A stretch of 64,000 bases of DNA from Amycolatopsis nivea (GCF_004522235.1 NZ_SDLT01000013.1:141832-205831); one strand, 5' to 3'; shown: positions 17,726-26,681, counted from the stretch's first letter. Made by a program: numbers and translations. Notes: generated by a model from the letters alone, not told the origin.

Positions 17726-17754
17726 AGAGTAGCGCATCGGTTCCGGCCGCACAA
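17726..17754 (-). promoter_or_regulatory. Promoter of the short rho gene
   Basis: Minus-strand TTGTGC (17754-17749), a 17-nt spacer and TACTCT (17731-17726), a good vegetative actinomycete promoter. The start would lie near 17719, leaving a leader of about 165 nt before the rho ATG. An atgcgc/gcgcat inverted repeat straddles the -10. Confidence 0.6.
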
Positions 17755-17760
17755 GCGAAA

Positions 17761-17816
17761 GGGGCCTCGTGAGCGTTTATCCCGGTTAGAACCGGCATTG
17801 CCACTCACGAGACCCC
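17761..17816. terminator. Nested hairpin between ArsR-SRPBCC and rho genes
   Basis: Outer 15-nt arms (17761-17775 and 17802-17816) pair with two mismatches. An inner ccggtt/aaccgg hairpin occupies 17782-17795. The structure is 37 bp past the stop of the minus-strand ArsR-SRPBCC gene and just upstream of the rho promoter, so it probably ends the former transcript. The remaining leader (17552-17725) holds no convincing reading frame. Confidence 0.6.
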
Positions 17817-17852
17817 AACGCACCTCGCCCCTGGTCTATTCCCGCGCGTCGG

Positions 17853-18617
17853 TCAGGGCATCTCCCACGGAGCCTGCGGCAGCACGTGCCCGGTCTCCAG
17901 CAGCGACTTCAGGTTCGACAGCACGGCCGCCCATCCGCCGGACACGTCCTGGTGCGCCTTCTCGTCGGGCAGGTCCTCGTGCGTCACGGTCAGCCGGACG
18001 ATGCCCTCGTGCTGTTCGATGTCGAACGTCGCGCGGGACGGCTCCTGGTCCTTCGGGCCGTTCGGGTCGTACCAGGTGGTGACCAGGCGCTTCGGCGGGA
18101 CCGACTCGAGCACCTCGCCCTCGACGTCGGCGATCCCGGACCCGTCGGTCCGCACGTGCGCCCAGCGCGAACCCTGCTTGAAATCGGATTCGTTGCGGTG
18201 GCCCCAGTACTGCCCGGTCAGGTCGGGGTCGGTGAGCGCGTGCCACACCTGCTCCGGCGTGCTCTGAATGTAGGTTACATACACAAAACTCGGCTTCATG
18301 GCTTCCTCTGCTCGACGTTTGACGGCACTGAGCATCCGCAGCCGCGGCTGCTCGAACCGGTCCACCCACCGCTCCTGCATCTCGTGCAGCGGCACCGGAT
18401 TCAGGTAGTGCAGCTTTTCCCGGCCGCGGCGCACGCTGCTCACCAGGTTCGCCGCCTCCAGCACGGCGAGGTGCTGGGTCGCGGACTGCCGCGTCATCTC
18501 CAGCCGGCGGCACAGCTCGCCCAGCGTCTGCCCGTTGTCCTCGCGCAGCTGGTCGAGCAGGTACCGGCGGGTCGGATCCGCCAGCGCCTTGAACACTTTG
18601 TCCAGGTCAGGTTGCAC
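17853..18617 (-). CDS. ArsR helix-turn-helix fused to SRPBCC (AHSA1) domain
   Basis: 254 residues from GTG 18617. Residues 1-100 are an ArsR winged helix (VFKALADPTRRYLLDQLREDNGQTLGELCRRLEMTRQSATQHLAVLEAANLV) without the cysteine metal site. Residues 105-254 form an AHSA1/SRPBCC ligand-binding domain (YIQSTPEQVWHALTDPDLTGQYWG; GWAAVLSNLKSLLETG). These two parts are more often separate neighbouring genes; the fusion would link ligand binding directly to repression. The promoter carries a palindrome that exactly fills the -35/-10 spacer, consistent with autorepression. Confidence 0.88.
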   Translation of the reverse strand: MQPDLDKVFKALADPTRRYLLDQLREDNGQTLGELCRRLEMTRQSATQHLAVLEAANLVSSVRRGREKLHYLNPVPLHEMQERWVDRFEQPRLRMLSAVKRRAEEAMKPSFVYVTYIQSTPEQVWHALTDPDLTGQYWGHRNESDFKQGSRWAHVRTDGSGIADVEGEVLESVPPKRLVTTWYDPNGPKDQEPSRATFDIEQHEGIVRLTVTHEDLPDEKAHQDVSGGWAAVLSNLKSLLETGHVLPQAPWEMP

Positions 18618-18621
18618 ACTT

Positions 18622-18652
18622 ACAGTAAGGCAGGCAAATGCCTGCCTGTCAA
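18622..18652 (-). promoter_or_regulatory. ArsR promoter with palindromic operator, leaderless
   Basis: Minus-strand TTGACA (18652-18647), a 19-nt spacer and TACTGT (18627-18622). The spacer is a near-perfect palindrome with 9-bp arms (aggcaggca/tgcctgcct, 18628-18647). The -10 ends 4 nt before the GTG start, so the transcript is probably leaderless. Operator position is the classical ArsR arrangement. Confidence 0.7.
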
Positions 18653-18676
18653 GCCTGCAGCAGGAAACACAGGTCA

Positions 18677-18708
18677 GCGCCGAGGCGAGTTACAGACCGC
18701 CTCGGCGC
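18677..18708. terminator. Hairpin terminator after M81 peptidase gene
   Basis: 11-bp perfect arms (gcgccgaggcg 18677-18687, cgcctcggcgc 18698-18708) with a 10-nt loop, 17 bp past the stop of the minus-strand M81 gene. It separates that operon from the ArsR promoter. Confidence 0.75.
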
Positions 18709-18724
18709 TTGCTACGGAGAGTGT

Positions 18725-20179
18725 TTAGAAGACCTCTGGGGTGAGCGAGGGGGCCGCCATGTCGGCGTCGAAGGGGAACATCGGGCGGACGATGCCGGAG
18801 TGGCCGAGCCGGAGCAGGTCCTGGTCGACGCCGCCGGGGGTGAGGGCCAGCAGCCAGTCCGCGGCCATGTCGTACAGCTCCGGTTCGAGGTAGCCGATCT
18901 TCACGATCACCACGTCCGCCTCGCGCGGGCGCAGGCCGAGCGCGTGGAAGTCGGATTCGAGGTGGTACGGCTTGCGGCGCGCGGTCACGATCACCCGCAG
19001 GCCGCCGACAGCCAGCGCCACCGCGGTTCCGGCGACCGGGTCGTCGACGTCGATCGCGGCCACCTGTGCGGTGAGCGAGACCGGACCGTGCGGACCGGAG
19101 TCGACTTTTCCGCCCAGTTCAACAGAAATCGTCGCGCCGATGCCGACTTCGACCGTCGTAGCGACGGCTTCCGGGTCCACAATGGCCGCGTACAAAGTGG
19201 TCAGCGAAGAGTCCACAATGGCCGGTGTGTTCAGCAGGACGTCGAGACTCCACGACGTGTCCCCGGCACCGCCGGCGGTCGGGTTGTCCCCGGAATCACT
19301 GATGAAGAACGGCCTCGAGGTCGAAGCGACCGCCTGCGTGAGGCATTCCTGCAGGGTGCCGGTCGGGGCGACGAAAGCGAAGTCGTGGCGAGCGTCCCAA
19401 TAGGACTGAGCCAGTCGCTCGGCTTCCTTCGTGATCAACGGAACGTCGTCGCCCATCACTACCACCGCGGCCTGGCAGCGCGGTTCGTCCGCCCACGCGT
19501 AGCCGACCCAAATCGCCGCGTCCAGAACTCCGTCCAGCGCTTCGACGGAATCCACTGCCGCGTAAACGCTCTTCGCCGGTTCGAGCCGGGTGCTGGTCTT
19601 CTCCCCCGGCAGCAGAACCGGAACCTGCACCCAAGCCTTCTTCGGCCGATCGCCGGACCGCAACCGCGACACCAGGTTCCGCGCGGCACGTTCGCGGGTC
19701 TCCCACGCGTCCTCGTGCGGAGCCATCCGGTAGCAGGTGATCAGGTCCAGCGCGGTGACGAGTTCGCGCGAAACGTTGCCGTGCAAGTCCATCGACGCCG
19801 ACACCAGCACGTCCGGACCGAGGATCGAACGGATCTCCTGTGCGAGCGAAGCCTCCACATCGGACCGTCCGACGACACTCATCGCGCCGTGGATGTCGAA
19901 GAACAGCCCGTCCAGCTCACCCGCCGAACGCAGCCGGTCCAGGATTTCCCCGGACAGCTCGGCGTACGCCTCCTCGGTGACCGCACCGCCTGGGAGCGAC
20001 CGCGCGTCCATCAGCGGGACCCATTCCACCTCGGCCGCCCAGTCCGCGTCGAGAAAGTCATAGCGGCCAAGCAGCTCGTCCCCGCGCAACACCCGGAAAT
20101 CGTCCACTGTGGACCGATGCGGCGAGAAGGTGCTCGATTCGATGGCGATTCCGGTGATCCCGACCCGCAGCTTCTTCAT
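18725..20179 (-). CDS. M81-family metallopeptidase (MlrC-like)
   Basis: 484 residues from ATG 20179; the start is fixed by an ATGA overlap with the ROK regulator stop. The N-terminus VGITGIAIESSTFSPHRST and motifs FFDIHGAM, SASMDLHGN, MAPHEDAWET and SDSGDNPTAGGAGD are those of the MlrC/DUF1485 family, whose founding member opens linearised microcystin. His/Asp residues in these motifs are the likely zinc ligands. It is translationally coupled to a ROK repressor and divergent from a peptide-type importer, so its natural substrate is probably a short modified or cyclic peptide or amide brought in by that transporter. Confidence 0.9.
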   Translation of the reverse strand: MKKLRVGITGIAIESSTFSPHRSTVDDFRVLRGDELLGRYDFLDADWAAEVEWVPLMDARSLPGGAVTEEAYAELSGEILDRLRSAGELDGLFFDIHGAMSVVGRSDVEASLAQEIRSILGPDVLVSASMDLHGNVSRELVTALDLITCYRMAPHEDAWETRERAARNLVSRLRSGDRPKKAWVQVPVLLPGEKTSTRLEPAKSVYAAVDSVEALDGVLDAAIWVGYAWADEPRCQAAVVVMGDDVPLITKEAERLAQSYWDARHDFAFVAPTGTLQECLTQAVASTSRPFFISDSGDNPTAGGAGDTSWSLDVLLNTPAIVDSSLTTLYAAIVDPEAVATTVEVGIGATISVELGGKVDSGPHGPVSLTAQVAAIDVDDPVAGTAVALAVGGLRVIVTARRKPYHLESDFHALGLRPREADVVIVKIGYLEPELYDMAADWLLALTPGGVDQDLLRLGHSGIVRPMFPFDADMAAPSLTPEVF

Positions 20180-21321
20180 CGTCCACTCCGTTTGATCGCT
20201 TGCTCGAACACCGCGTCCAGCGCGAGCGCGCCCGCGCCGCAAAGTCCCGCGTCCGCACCGAACCGCACCCGGTCGATCCGCAGTTCCCTGGTAGCCAAGG
20301 GAAGGCACCGTTCGTACAACGCACCGCGCACGGCCGCGACGAACGCTTCCGAACCGGACAGCGCGCCGCCGAGCAGCACCTCGTCCGGGTTGCTGAAGTT
20401 GACCACCGTGGCCAGCACCTCGCCGAGCCGCAGCCCGGCGCGCCGCACGGCCGTGGTCGCTTCGGGATGTCCGTCTTCCGCGGTGGCCATCACCTGCGCG
20501 GTGGTCTCCAGCTCCAAACCCTGCGCCCGCAACTGCGCGACGAGCGCGGCGCCGCTGGCCACCACTTCCAGACAGCCACGGTTCCCGCAGGTGCACGGCC
20601 GGTCCTCGGCGGCGGGCACGCGCACGTGGCTGATGTCGCCCGCGACTCCGGCCCGGCCGCGGTAAAGCTCGCCGCCCAGCACTATTCCGGACCCGATGCC
20701 GGTACCGGCCTTCACCACCAGCAGCGTCCGGCCGGGCGCGCCCGCCACGGATTCGCCCAACGCCAGCAGGTTCGCGTCGTTGTCCACGAACACCGGCAGG
20801 TCGAAGTGCTCCGCCAGCGCGTCCCGGACCGCGAACCCGCGCCAGCCGGGCATCCGCGACGGCAGCGTGATGGTGCCCGCGTCGACATCCACCGGACCCG
20901 GGAACGCGACGCCGAGACCGAGCGCGCGGCCCGGGCAATCCGCGCCCGCCATCACATCGCGCACCGCGGCGGCGAGCCCGGCGACCAGTTCGCGCGGCTC
21001 CTGGCTGATGTCCAGCGGACGCTCGTGCACTTCCAGGAGGTTGCCCGCGATGTCGAGCGCGCCGATCCGCACGTGCCGGGAGCCGACGTCAGCGCCCCAG
21101 ACATGACCGAACTCCGTGTTGACCGACAGCAGCTTCGGCCGCCGCCCGCCCGCGGACCGGCCCTCGCCGGATTCGCTCAGCACGCCGGCGGACATCAGCG
21201 CCTGCGTGCGCACCGACACCGTCGATTGCGGCAGGCCCAGCGCACGCGCCAGGTCCATGCGCGACCTCGCGTGGCCGTGCGCGACCAGCCAAAACACCCG
21301 CAGCGGTCCGGCCGGATCCAC
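20176..21321 (-). CDS. ROK-family transcriptional repressor
   Basis: 381 residues from GTG 21321. Residues 10-60 are a winged helix (SRMDLARALGLPQSTVSVRTQALMSAGVL). The ROK sugar-binding/kinase-like fold follows (VFVDNDANLLALGE; GTGIGSGIVLGGELYRGRAG) with zinc site CTCGNRGCLE. NagC/XylR-type members bind a sugar or sugar phosphate to release operators. It overlaps the M81 start by 4 bp and is divergent from the ABC importer operon. Two near-identical sequences in the shared promoter (21331, 21441) are its likely operators. Confidence 0.9.
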   Translation of the reverse strand: MDPAGPLRVFWLVAHGHARSRMDLARALGLPQSTVSVRTQALMSAGVLSESGEGRSAGGRRPKLLSVNTEFGHVWGADVGSRHVRIGALDIAGNLLEVHERPLDISQEPRELVAGLAAAVRDVMAGADCPGRALGLGVAFPGPVDVDAGTITLPSRMPGWRGFAVRDALAEHFDLPVFVDNDANLLALGESVAGAPGRTLLVVKAGTGIGSGIVLGGELYRGRAGVAGDISHVRVPAAEDRPCTCGNRGCLEVVASGAALVAQLRAQGLELETTAQVMATAEDGHPEATTAVRRAGLRLGEVLATVVNFSNPDEVLLGGALSGSEAFVAAVRGALYERCLPLATRELRIDRVRFGADAGLCGAGALALDAVFEQAIKRSGR

Positions 21322-21330
21322 CGCGTCACC

Positions 21331-21350
21331 TCTTTCATCACGATTGATGT
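21331..21350. promoter_or_regulatory. ROK operator candidate 1
   Basis: TCTTTCATCA-cga-TTGaTG just upstream of the ROK start matches the element at 21441 in all but four bases. It would block the ROK-M81 promoter. Confidence 0.5.
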
Positions 21351-21440
21351 AACTAAACTGTGCGAAAGGACTCTTGGCAATTCCCGTCTCGCGTGCAAGA
21401 TTACCCGACAGTCAGGACGCGGCATAGCACCTGGCACTGG

Positions 21441-21460
21441 TCTTTCATCAGAGTTGTTGG
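21441..21460. promoter_or_regulatory. ROK operator candidate 2
   Basis: TCTTTCATCA-gag-TTGtTG, 110 bp from copy 1 and a few bases before the start of the solute-binding protein gene. The same orientation and sequence on both sides of the divergent promoter suggests one regulator controlling both operons, perhaps with looping. Confidence 0.5.
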
Positions 21461-21465
21461 AAGTG

Positions 21466-23268
21466 ATGCGAATGGCTCGACGCCCGTGGCGCGCCGCGCT
21501 CGGGGTCACGCTCGCCGCCGCGCTGGCGCTGTCCGGCTGCGCGGCGAGCCGGGAACCGCACGGCGGCGGTTCCGGCACCCCGAAAACCGGCGGGACCGTG
21601 CGGTTCGCGCTGCCCCCGTCGGCGACGCCGAACTGGATCATGCCGCTTTCGCTCCCCGGCTACGGCGGGTCGTACAACGGCATGATCCGGTCGACCATGT
21701 ACGTGCCGCTGTACAGCTACGACGGCAGTTCCGGCTCGGTCACCCTCGACGACGCCGCGAGCGCCGCGAACGTGCCGAGCTACTCCCCCGACGGCAAGAC
21801 CGTGACCATCACGCTCAAGCCGCTGACCTGGTCCACCGGCGAGCCGCTGACCAGCCGCGACGTCGAGTTCTGGCTCAACCTCGCCCGGGCGGGCAAGGAC
21901 AAGTGGGGCAAGTACTCGAAGGGCTCGATCCCGGACAGCATCGTCGGCTTCCACGCCGTGGACGACCGCACCTTCACGTTCACCCTGGACAAGGCGTACA
22001 ACCCGGACTGGTTCACCGCCAATCAGCTCAGCCTGATCGTCCCGATGCCGCACGCGTGGGACCGCACGAGCGCCGCGGGTCCGGTCGGCGACCACGACCG
22101 CACCCCGGACGGTGCGAAACAGGTCTTCGATTTCCTGGTCAGCCAAGCGAAACAGCTCGGCACGTACGCGACGAATCCACTGTGGAAGGTCGTGAACGGA
22201 CAGTTCACGCTGGCCGGGTTCAGCACGTCCGGCGAGGTGACGCTGCGGAAGAACCCGAAGTACACCGGACCGGATCCGGCGAAGCTCGACACTGTCCGGT
22301 TCCTGACCTTCACCAGTCCGTCGGCGGAGTACAACGTGCTCCGCGCCGGCGGCCTCGACTACGGGTACCTGCCGACGTCGAACCTCGGCCAGCGCTCGAA
22401 GCTGGAGGAGCAGGGCTACCGGGTCGAACCGTGGAACGGCTGGTCCATCACGTATTCGCCGTACAACTTCAACAATCCGAAGCTGGGCAAGGTGTTCTCC
22501 CATCTGTACGTGCGGCAGGCGATCCAGCACGCGGTGGACCAGGACGCCATCACCTCGGTGATCTGGCGTGGCGCCGCACGCGTCGGCTACGGCCCGGTCC
22601 CGCAGGACAACGACACGAAGTACCTGTCGCCCAAGCAAAAGACCAATCCGTACCCGTTCGACCTGAACAAATCGAGGCAACTGCTCGCCGACCACGGCTG
22701 GAAACCCGGTTCCGACGGCGTCCTCCTCTGCGCGGACCCGGCGAAATGCGGCGAGGGCATCGCCGAAGGCACCCGGCTGTCGCTGACCATGCTGACCGAG
22801 TCCGGTTCCGACGAAACCGACGGCACCATGCAGGAACTGCGCTCGCAGCTGTCGAAGGCCGGCATCGAGATGAAGATCAACGCGCAGCCGCTGAACACCG
22901 TGCTGGCCAACGGAACCACGTGCAAACCGGAGGACCCGTCGTGCAGCTGGCAGCTGTCCTACTTCGGCACGCAGGGCAGCTGGTACTTCCCGGCGAACCC
23001 GAGCGGCGAGGAGCTGTTCGCGACCGGCGCGGGCACGAACTTCGGCGGCTACACCGATCCGAAGGCGGACAAGCTGATCGCGGCCACCAACCTGGCGTCG
23101 GACAACCGGGCGATGCTCGAGTACAGCGCTTATCTGGCCGAGCAGCTTCCGGTGCTGTGGCTGCCGAATCCGCCGTACCAGGTGTCGGCGATCGACACCG
23201 CGCTGCACGGCGTGACCCAGGACCCGATGGCCGGGCTGCTCCCGCAACGCTGGTTCTGGACGAGGTGA
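21466..23268 (+). CDS. Peptide-type ABC transporter solute-binding lipoprotein
   Basis: 600 residues from ATG 21466 with GGAAG 5-7 nt upstream; an in-frame ATG follows at 21472. The lipobox LALSGC makes Cys25 the lipid anchor. The SBP family 5 fold is recognised by TVTITLKPLTWSTGEPLTSRDV, FGGYTDPKADKLI and PVLWLPNP. It captures the ligand outside the cell and delivers it to the two permeases. First gene of a tightly overlapping five-gene operon; family 5 ligands are peptides, some sugars and opines. Confidence 0.92.
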   Translation: MRMARRPWRAALGVTLAAALALSGCAASREPHGGGSGTPKTGGTVRFALPPSATPNWIMPLSLPGYGGSYNGMIRSTMYVPLYSYDGSSGSVTLDDAASAANVPSYSPDGKTVTITLKPLTWSTGEPLTSRDVEFWLNLARAGKDKWGKYSKGSIPDSIVGFHAVDDRTFTFTLDKAYNPDWFTANQLSLIVPMPHAWDRTSAAGPVGDHDRTPDGAKQVFDFLVSQAKQLGTYATNPLWKVVNGQFTLAGFSTSGEVTLRKNPKYTGPDPAKLDTVRFLTFTSPSAEYNVLRAGGLDYGYLPTSNLGQRSKLEEQGYRVEPWNGWSITYSPYNFNNPKLGKVFSHLYVRQAIQHAVDQDAITSVIWRGAARVGYGPVPQDNDTKYLSPKQKTNPYPFDLNKSRQLLADHGWKPGSDGVLLCADPAKCGEGIAEGTRLSLTMLTESGSDETDGTMQELRSQLSKAGIEMKINAQPLNTVLANGTTCKPEDPSCSWQLSYFGTQGSWYFPANPSGEELFATGAGTNFGGYTDPKADKLIAATNLASDNRAMLEYSAYLAEQLPVLWLPNPPYQVSAIDTALHGVTQDPMAGLLPQRWFWTR

Positions 23269-23272
23269 GGAC

Positions 23273-24232
23273 ATGACGCGCTACATCCTCCGCCGGCTCG
23301 TACTGGCCGTCGTGGTCGTGCTGCTGGTCACCGTGGTGACGTTCGTGCTGCTGCATTTGCTGCCCGGCGGACCGGCCCGCGGCGTACTCGGCGTGAAGGC
23401 CACCGAGGCGCAGATCGCCGCGTTCAACCACGCACAGGGCTTCGACCAGCCGCTTCCGGTGCAGTACTGGGATTACCTGCTGCGGTTGCTCCAGGGCGAC
23501 CTCGGCGAGTCGTACACGCAGAACTCGCCGGTGAGCACCCTGCTCGCCGAGCGGATGCCGAAAACCCTGCTGCTCACCGTGTTGTCCACCGCGCTCGCGA
23601 TCCTCGTCGCGCTGCCGCTCGGCGTGTGGCAAGCGGTCCGCCGCGGCCGCACCGCGGACGTCCTCACCACGGCGATCACCTTCGTGCTCTACGCGACGCC
23701 GGTGTTCTTCCTGTCCCTGGTGCTGATCATCCTGTTCGCGCAGGTCCTGCCGTGGTTCCCGGCACAGGCCGCACAGGGCGAGACGATCGGCGAACTGCTG
23801 TCCCAGCCAGGTGCGCTGGTGCTGCCGGTGCTCGCCGGGACCGGAGCCGCGCTCGCCGCGTTCAGCCGGTACATGCGAGCGTCCACTCTGGACAGCCTGT
23901 CCGAGGACTTCGTGCGCACCGCGCGGGCCAAGGGAACGCCGGAGCGCACGATCATCTGGCGGCACGTCTGGCCGAACTCGCTGACCTCGGTGGTCTCCAT
24001 GCTCGGTTATTACGTGCCGGTGGTGTTCGGCGGTTCGCTGGTCGTCGAATCGATGTTCAACTACCCCGGCATCGGCCTGCTGTTCTGGACCGCGACCCGC
24101 ACCGCCGATTTCCCGGTGCTGCTGGGCGTCGTGCTCGTGATCGCCGTGGCGACCGTGCTCGGCTCCCTGCTCGCGGACCTGGTCCAGCTGGCGATCGACC
24201 CGCGGGTGCGGGTGAAGGGAGCGCGGTCGTGA
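23273..24232 (+). CDS. ABC transporter permease (DppB/OppB type)
   Basis: 319 residues from ATG 23273, 4 bp after the binding-protein stop, with GTGAGG upstream. It has the N-terminal MTRYILRRLVLAVVVVLLVTVVTF helix, six transmembrane segments and the EAA coupling loop (DFVRTARAKGTPERTIIWRHVWPN) that contacts the ATPase. Forms the inner-membrane channel with the next gene. Confidence 0.93.
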   Translation: MTRYILRRLVLAVVVVLLVTVVTFVLLHLLPGGPARGVLGVKATEAQIAAFNHAQGFDQPLPVQYWDYLLRLLQGDLGESYTQNSPVSTLLAERMPKTLLLTVLSTALAILVALPLGVWQAVRRGRTADVLTTAITFVLYATPVFFLSLVLIILFAQVLPWFPAQAAQGETIGELLSQPGALVLPVLAGTGAALAAFSRYMRASTLDSLSEDFVRTARAKGTPERTIIWRHVWPNSLTSVVSMLGYYVPVVFGGSLVVESMFNYPGIGLLFWTATRTADFPVLLGVVLVIAVATVLGSLLADLVQLAIDPRVRVKGARS

Positions 24233-25059
24233 CTGTCCTTTCGCGGCTGTTTGCCCGCAAATCCGCGGTCGTGGGCGCGGTCCTGCTGCTGCTCGTCGTG
24301 GCGTTCTGTTTCCTCGGACCGGTGTTCTACGGCACCGACCAGTCGCACACCGACCTCGCCTCGGCGCGCCTCGGACCGGGCGGCGGACATCTGCTCGGCA
24401 CCGACGACCTCGGGTACGACGTGCTCGGCAGGCTCATGGTCGCCGGACGGACGTCGCTGATCATCGGCGTGCTCGCCGGGCTCATCGCGACCGCGATCGG
24501 CGCGGTGTGGGGCGCGGTCGCCGGGTACACCGGCGGCTGGCTGGACACCGTGCTGATGCGGATCGTCGACACTGGCGTCGCGATCCCGGCGCTGTTCCTG
24601 CTCCTGGTGGCCGCGACGCTGGTGACGCCGAGCGTCGGCGTGCTGGCACTGCTGATCGGCGCGGTGTCGTGGCTGGTGCCCGCGCGGCTGATGCGCGCGG
24701 AAACGGTGAGCCTGCGCGAACGCGATTACATCCGGGCGATCACCGTGCTCGGCGCGAGCCGCACGCGCGTGGTGTTCCGGCACATCATCCCGAACGCGAT
24801 CGGCACCGTGGTGGTGAACGCGACGTTCCAGATCGCCGACGCGATCCTGCTCGTGGCGTACGTCAGCTTCCTCGGCCTCGGCGTTCCGGCGCCGGACACC
24901 GACTGGGGAGCCATGCTCTCCAAAGGAATTACCTACACCTTCGACGGCGCGTGGTGGCTGATCCTGCCGCCGGGCATCGCGATCGTCGTGGTGGTGTGCG
25001 CGATCAACTTCCTCGGCGACGGGCTGCGCGACGCGTTCGCGGTGAAGGGGCGACGATGA
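24229..25059 (+). CDS. ABC transporter permease (DppC/OppC type)
   Basis: 276 residues from GTG 24229 that overlaps the previous stop (GTGA). N-terminal OppC helix (FARKSAVVGAVLLLLVVAFCFLG), the HLLGTDDLGYDVLGRLMVAGRTS signature and an EAA loop (RDYIRAITVLGASRTRVVFRHIIPN) are present. Pairs with the upstream DppB-type permease. Confidence 0.93.
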   Translation: MTVLSRLFARKSAVVGAVLLLLVVAFCFLGPVFYGTDQSHTDLASARLGPGGGHLLGTDDLGYDVLGRLMVAGRTSLIIGVLAGLIATAIGAVWGAVAGYTGGWLDTVLMRIVDTGVAIPALFLLLVAATLVTPSVGVLALLIGAVSWLVPARLMRAETVSLRERDYIRAITVLGASRTRVVFRHIIPNAIGTVVVNATFQIADAILLVAYVSFLGLGVPAPDTDWGAMLSKGITYTFDGAWWLILPPGIAIVVVVCAINFLGDGLRDAFAVKGRR

Positions 25060-26681
25060 GCGAAGCAGTGCTGGACATCCGCGACCTGCGGGTGTCGTAT
25101 TCCGGCGGTACGGCGGCGGTCGACGGGCTGAGCCTTTCGGTCGCGCCCGGCGAGATCGTGGCGGTGGTCGGCGAGTCCGGTTCCGGCAAGAGCACGGCCG
25201 CGCTCGCGGTGCTCGGGCTGCTGCCGGATTCGGCGCGGGTCACCGGGTCGATCGAGCTGGCCGGGCAGAACGTCCTCGATCTGCGCGGCGAGGACCTGCG
25301 GAAACTGCGCGGCCCGGCCGCCGGGATGGTGTTCCAGGAACCGATGACCGCGCTGAACCCGTTGCGGACCATCGGTTTCCAGCTGGCCGAGGCGATCCGC
25401 AACCACGACCCGGAGAAGCTGCGCCACCGCCGCTACTACGACCGGTGCGCCGAACTGCTCGACCGCGTCGGCGTCCCGGAACCGGCCGCGCGGCTGAAGC
25501 AGTACCCGCATGAACTGTCCGGCGGTCTGCGGCAGCGCGTGATGATCGCGATCGCACTCGCGGCCGGGCCTCAATTGATCATCGCGGACGAGCCGACCAC
25601 GGCGCTCGACGTCACGGTGCAGCAGCAGATTCTCGACCTGCTGCGCGACATCCGCGAACACGAGGGCACCGCGACGCTGCTGATCACGCACAACATGGGG
25701 GTCGTCGCCGACGTCGCAGATCGCGTCGCGGTCCTGCGGAACGGCAAGCTCGTGGAAGAAGCCCCGGCGACGGAACTGTTCTCGTCGCCGAAGGCGGATT
25801 ACACCCGGGAACTGCTGGCCGCGGTTCCGCAACTGGGTTCGTTCGCGCACGAACCGGCGGCCGGGGAAACCCCGAAGCCGGTGCTCGCGCTGTCGAATGT
25901 GGCGGTCGAGTACGGCGGACGCCAGGTGGTGAACGACGTTTCCCTGTCCGTCTCAGCCGGTGAGATTGTCGGGCTCGTCGGCGAATCCGGTTCCGGGAAA
26001 ACGACGCTCGGGAACTGTGCGCTGGGCCTGGTCACGCCGAAATCCGGCACCGTCGAAGTGCTCGGCGGACCGCTGCCGAAAGGCACCGGCCGCTCGGCGC
26101 GGGCGGTCCGGCGGCAGATCGGCGCGGTGTTCCAGGACCCGGCGTCGTCGCTCGACCCGCGGATGACGGTCGCGCAGACCGTCGCCGAACCGCTGGTGGT
26201 CCACACCTCGGCCGGTCGCGCCGAGCGGCAGCGGCGGGTGCGCGAACTCCTCGACGCGGTGGAGCTGCCGGAAAGCTTGCTGGGCAGGTACGGGCACGAG
26301 CTGTCCGGCGGGCAACGGCAGCGCGTGAGCCTCGCCCGCGCCCTCGTGCTGGGCCCGAAGCTGCTGATCGCCGACGAACCGACGAGCGCGCTGGACGTAT
26401 CCGTGCAGGCAGCGGTGCTGGAGGTGTTCCGGCGGCTGCATCGCGAGTTCGGCTTCGGCTGCCTGTTCGTGAGCCACGACCTCGCGGTGGTGGACAGCCT
26501 GTGCGACCGGGTTGCGGTGCTCCGCGCGGGCGAACTGGTGGAGGAAGGCCCGGCGGAAACGGTGCTGCGCACGCCGGAACATCCGTACACGCAGGCGTTG
26601 CTGCTGTCCTCGCCGGTGCCGGATCCGCAGTTGCAGCGGAGCCGGCGCGAGGCGCTGGCCGGCGCGGACCCCGCAGCGTGA
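25056..26681 (+). CDS. Fused dual ATPase of peptide-type ABC transporter (DppD-DppF)
   Basis: 541 residues from ATG 25056, overlapping the permease stop (ATGA). Two complete nucleotide-binding domains sit in one chain. NBD1 (1-260) has GESGSGKST, LSGGLRQRV and LIIADEPTTALD. NBD2 (270-541) has GESGSGKTT, LSGGQRQRV and LLIADEPTSALD. Each ends with the oligopeptide-importer C-terminal extension (LFSSPKADYTRELL; VLRTPEHPYTQALL). It powers import through the two permeases. Confidence 0.93.
   Translation: MSEAVLDIRDLRVSYSGGTAAVDGLSLSVAPGEIVAVVGESGSGKSTAALAVLGLLPDSARVTGSIELAGQNVLDLRGEDLRKLRGPAAGMVFQEPMTALNPLRTIGFQLAEAIRNHDPEKLRHRRYYDRCAELLDRVGVPEPAARLKQYPHELSGGLRQRVMIAIALAAGPQLIIADEPTTALDVTVQQQILDLLRDIREHEGTATLLITHNMGVVADVADRVAVLRNGKLVEEAPATELFSSPKADYTRELLAAVPQLGSFAHEPAAGETPKPVLALSNVAVEYGGRQVVNDVSLSVSAGEIVGLVGESGSGKTTLGNCALGLVTPKSGTVEVLGGPLPKGTGRSARAVRRQIGAVFQDPASSLDPRMTVAQTVAEPLVVHTSAGRAERQRRVRELLDAVELPESLLGRYGHELSGGQRQRVSLARALVLGPKLLIADEPTSALDVSVQAAVLEVFRRLHREFGFGCLFVSHDLAVVDSLCDRVAVLRAGELVEEGPAETVLRTPEHPYTQALLLSSPVPDPQLQRSRREALAGADPAA

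Noticed and set aside
17548..17823. Possible 91-residue leader peptide upstream of rho
   Set aside because: It overlaps the rho start and the promoter, has no ribosome site and no family match.
21448..23274. 608-residue minus-strand frame opposite the solute-binding protein
   Set aside because: Composition is Arg/Val/Gly-rich with no motif; the plus strand encodes a textbook lipoprotein.
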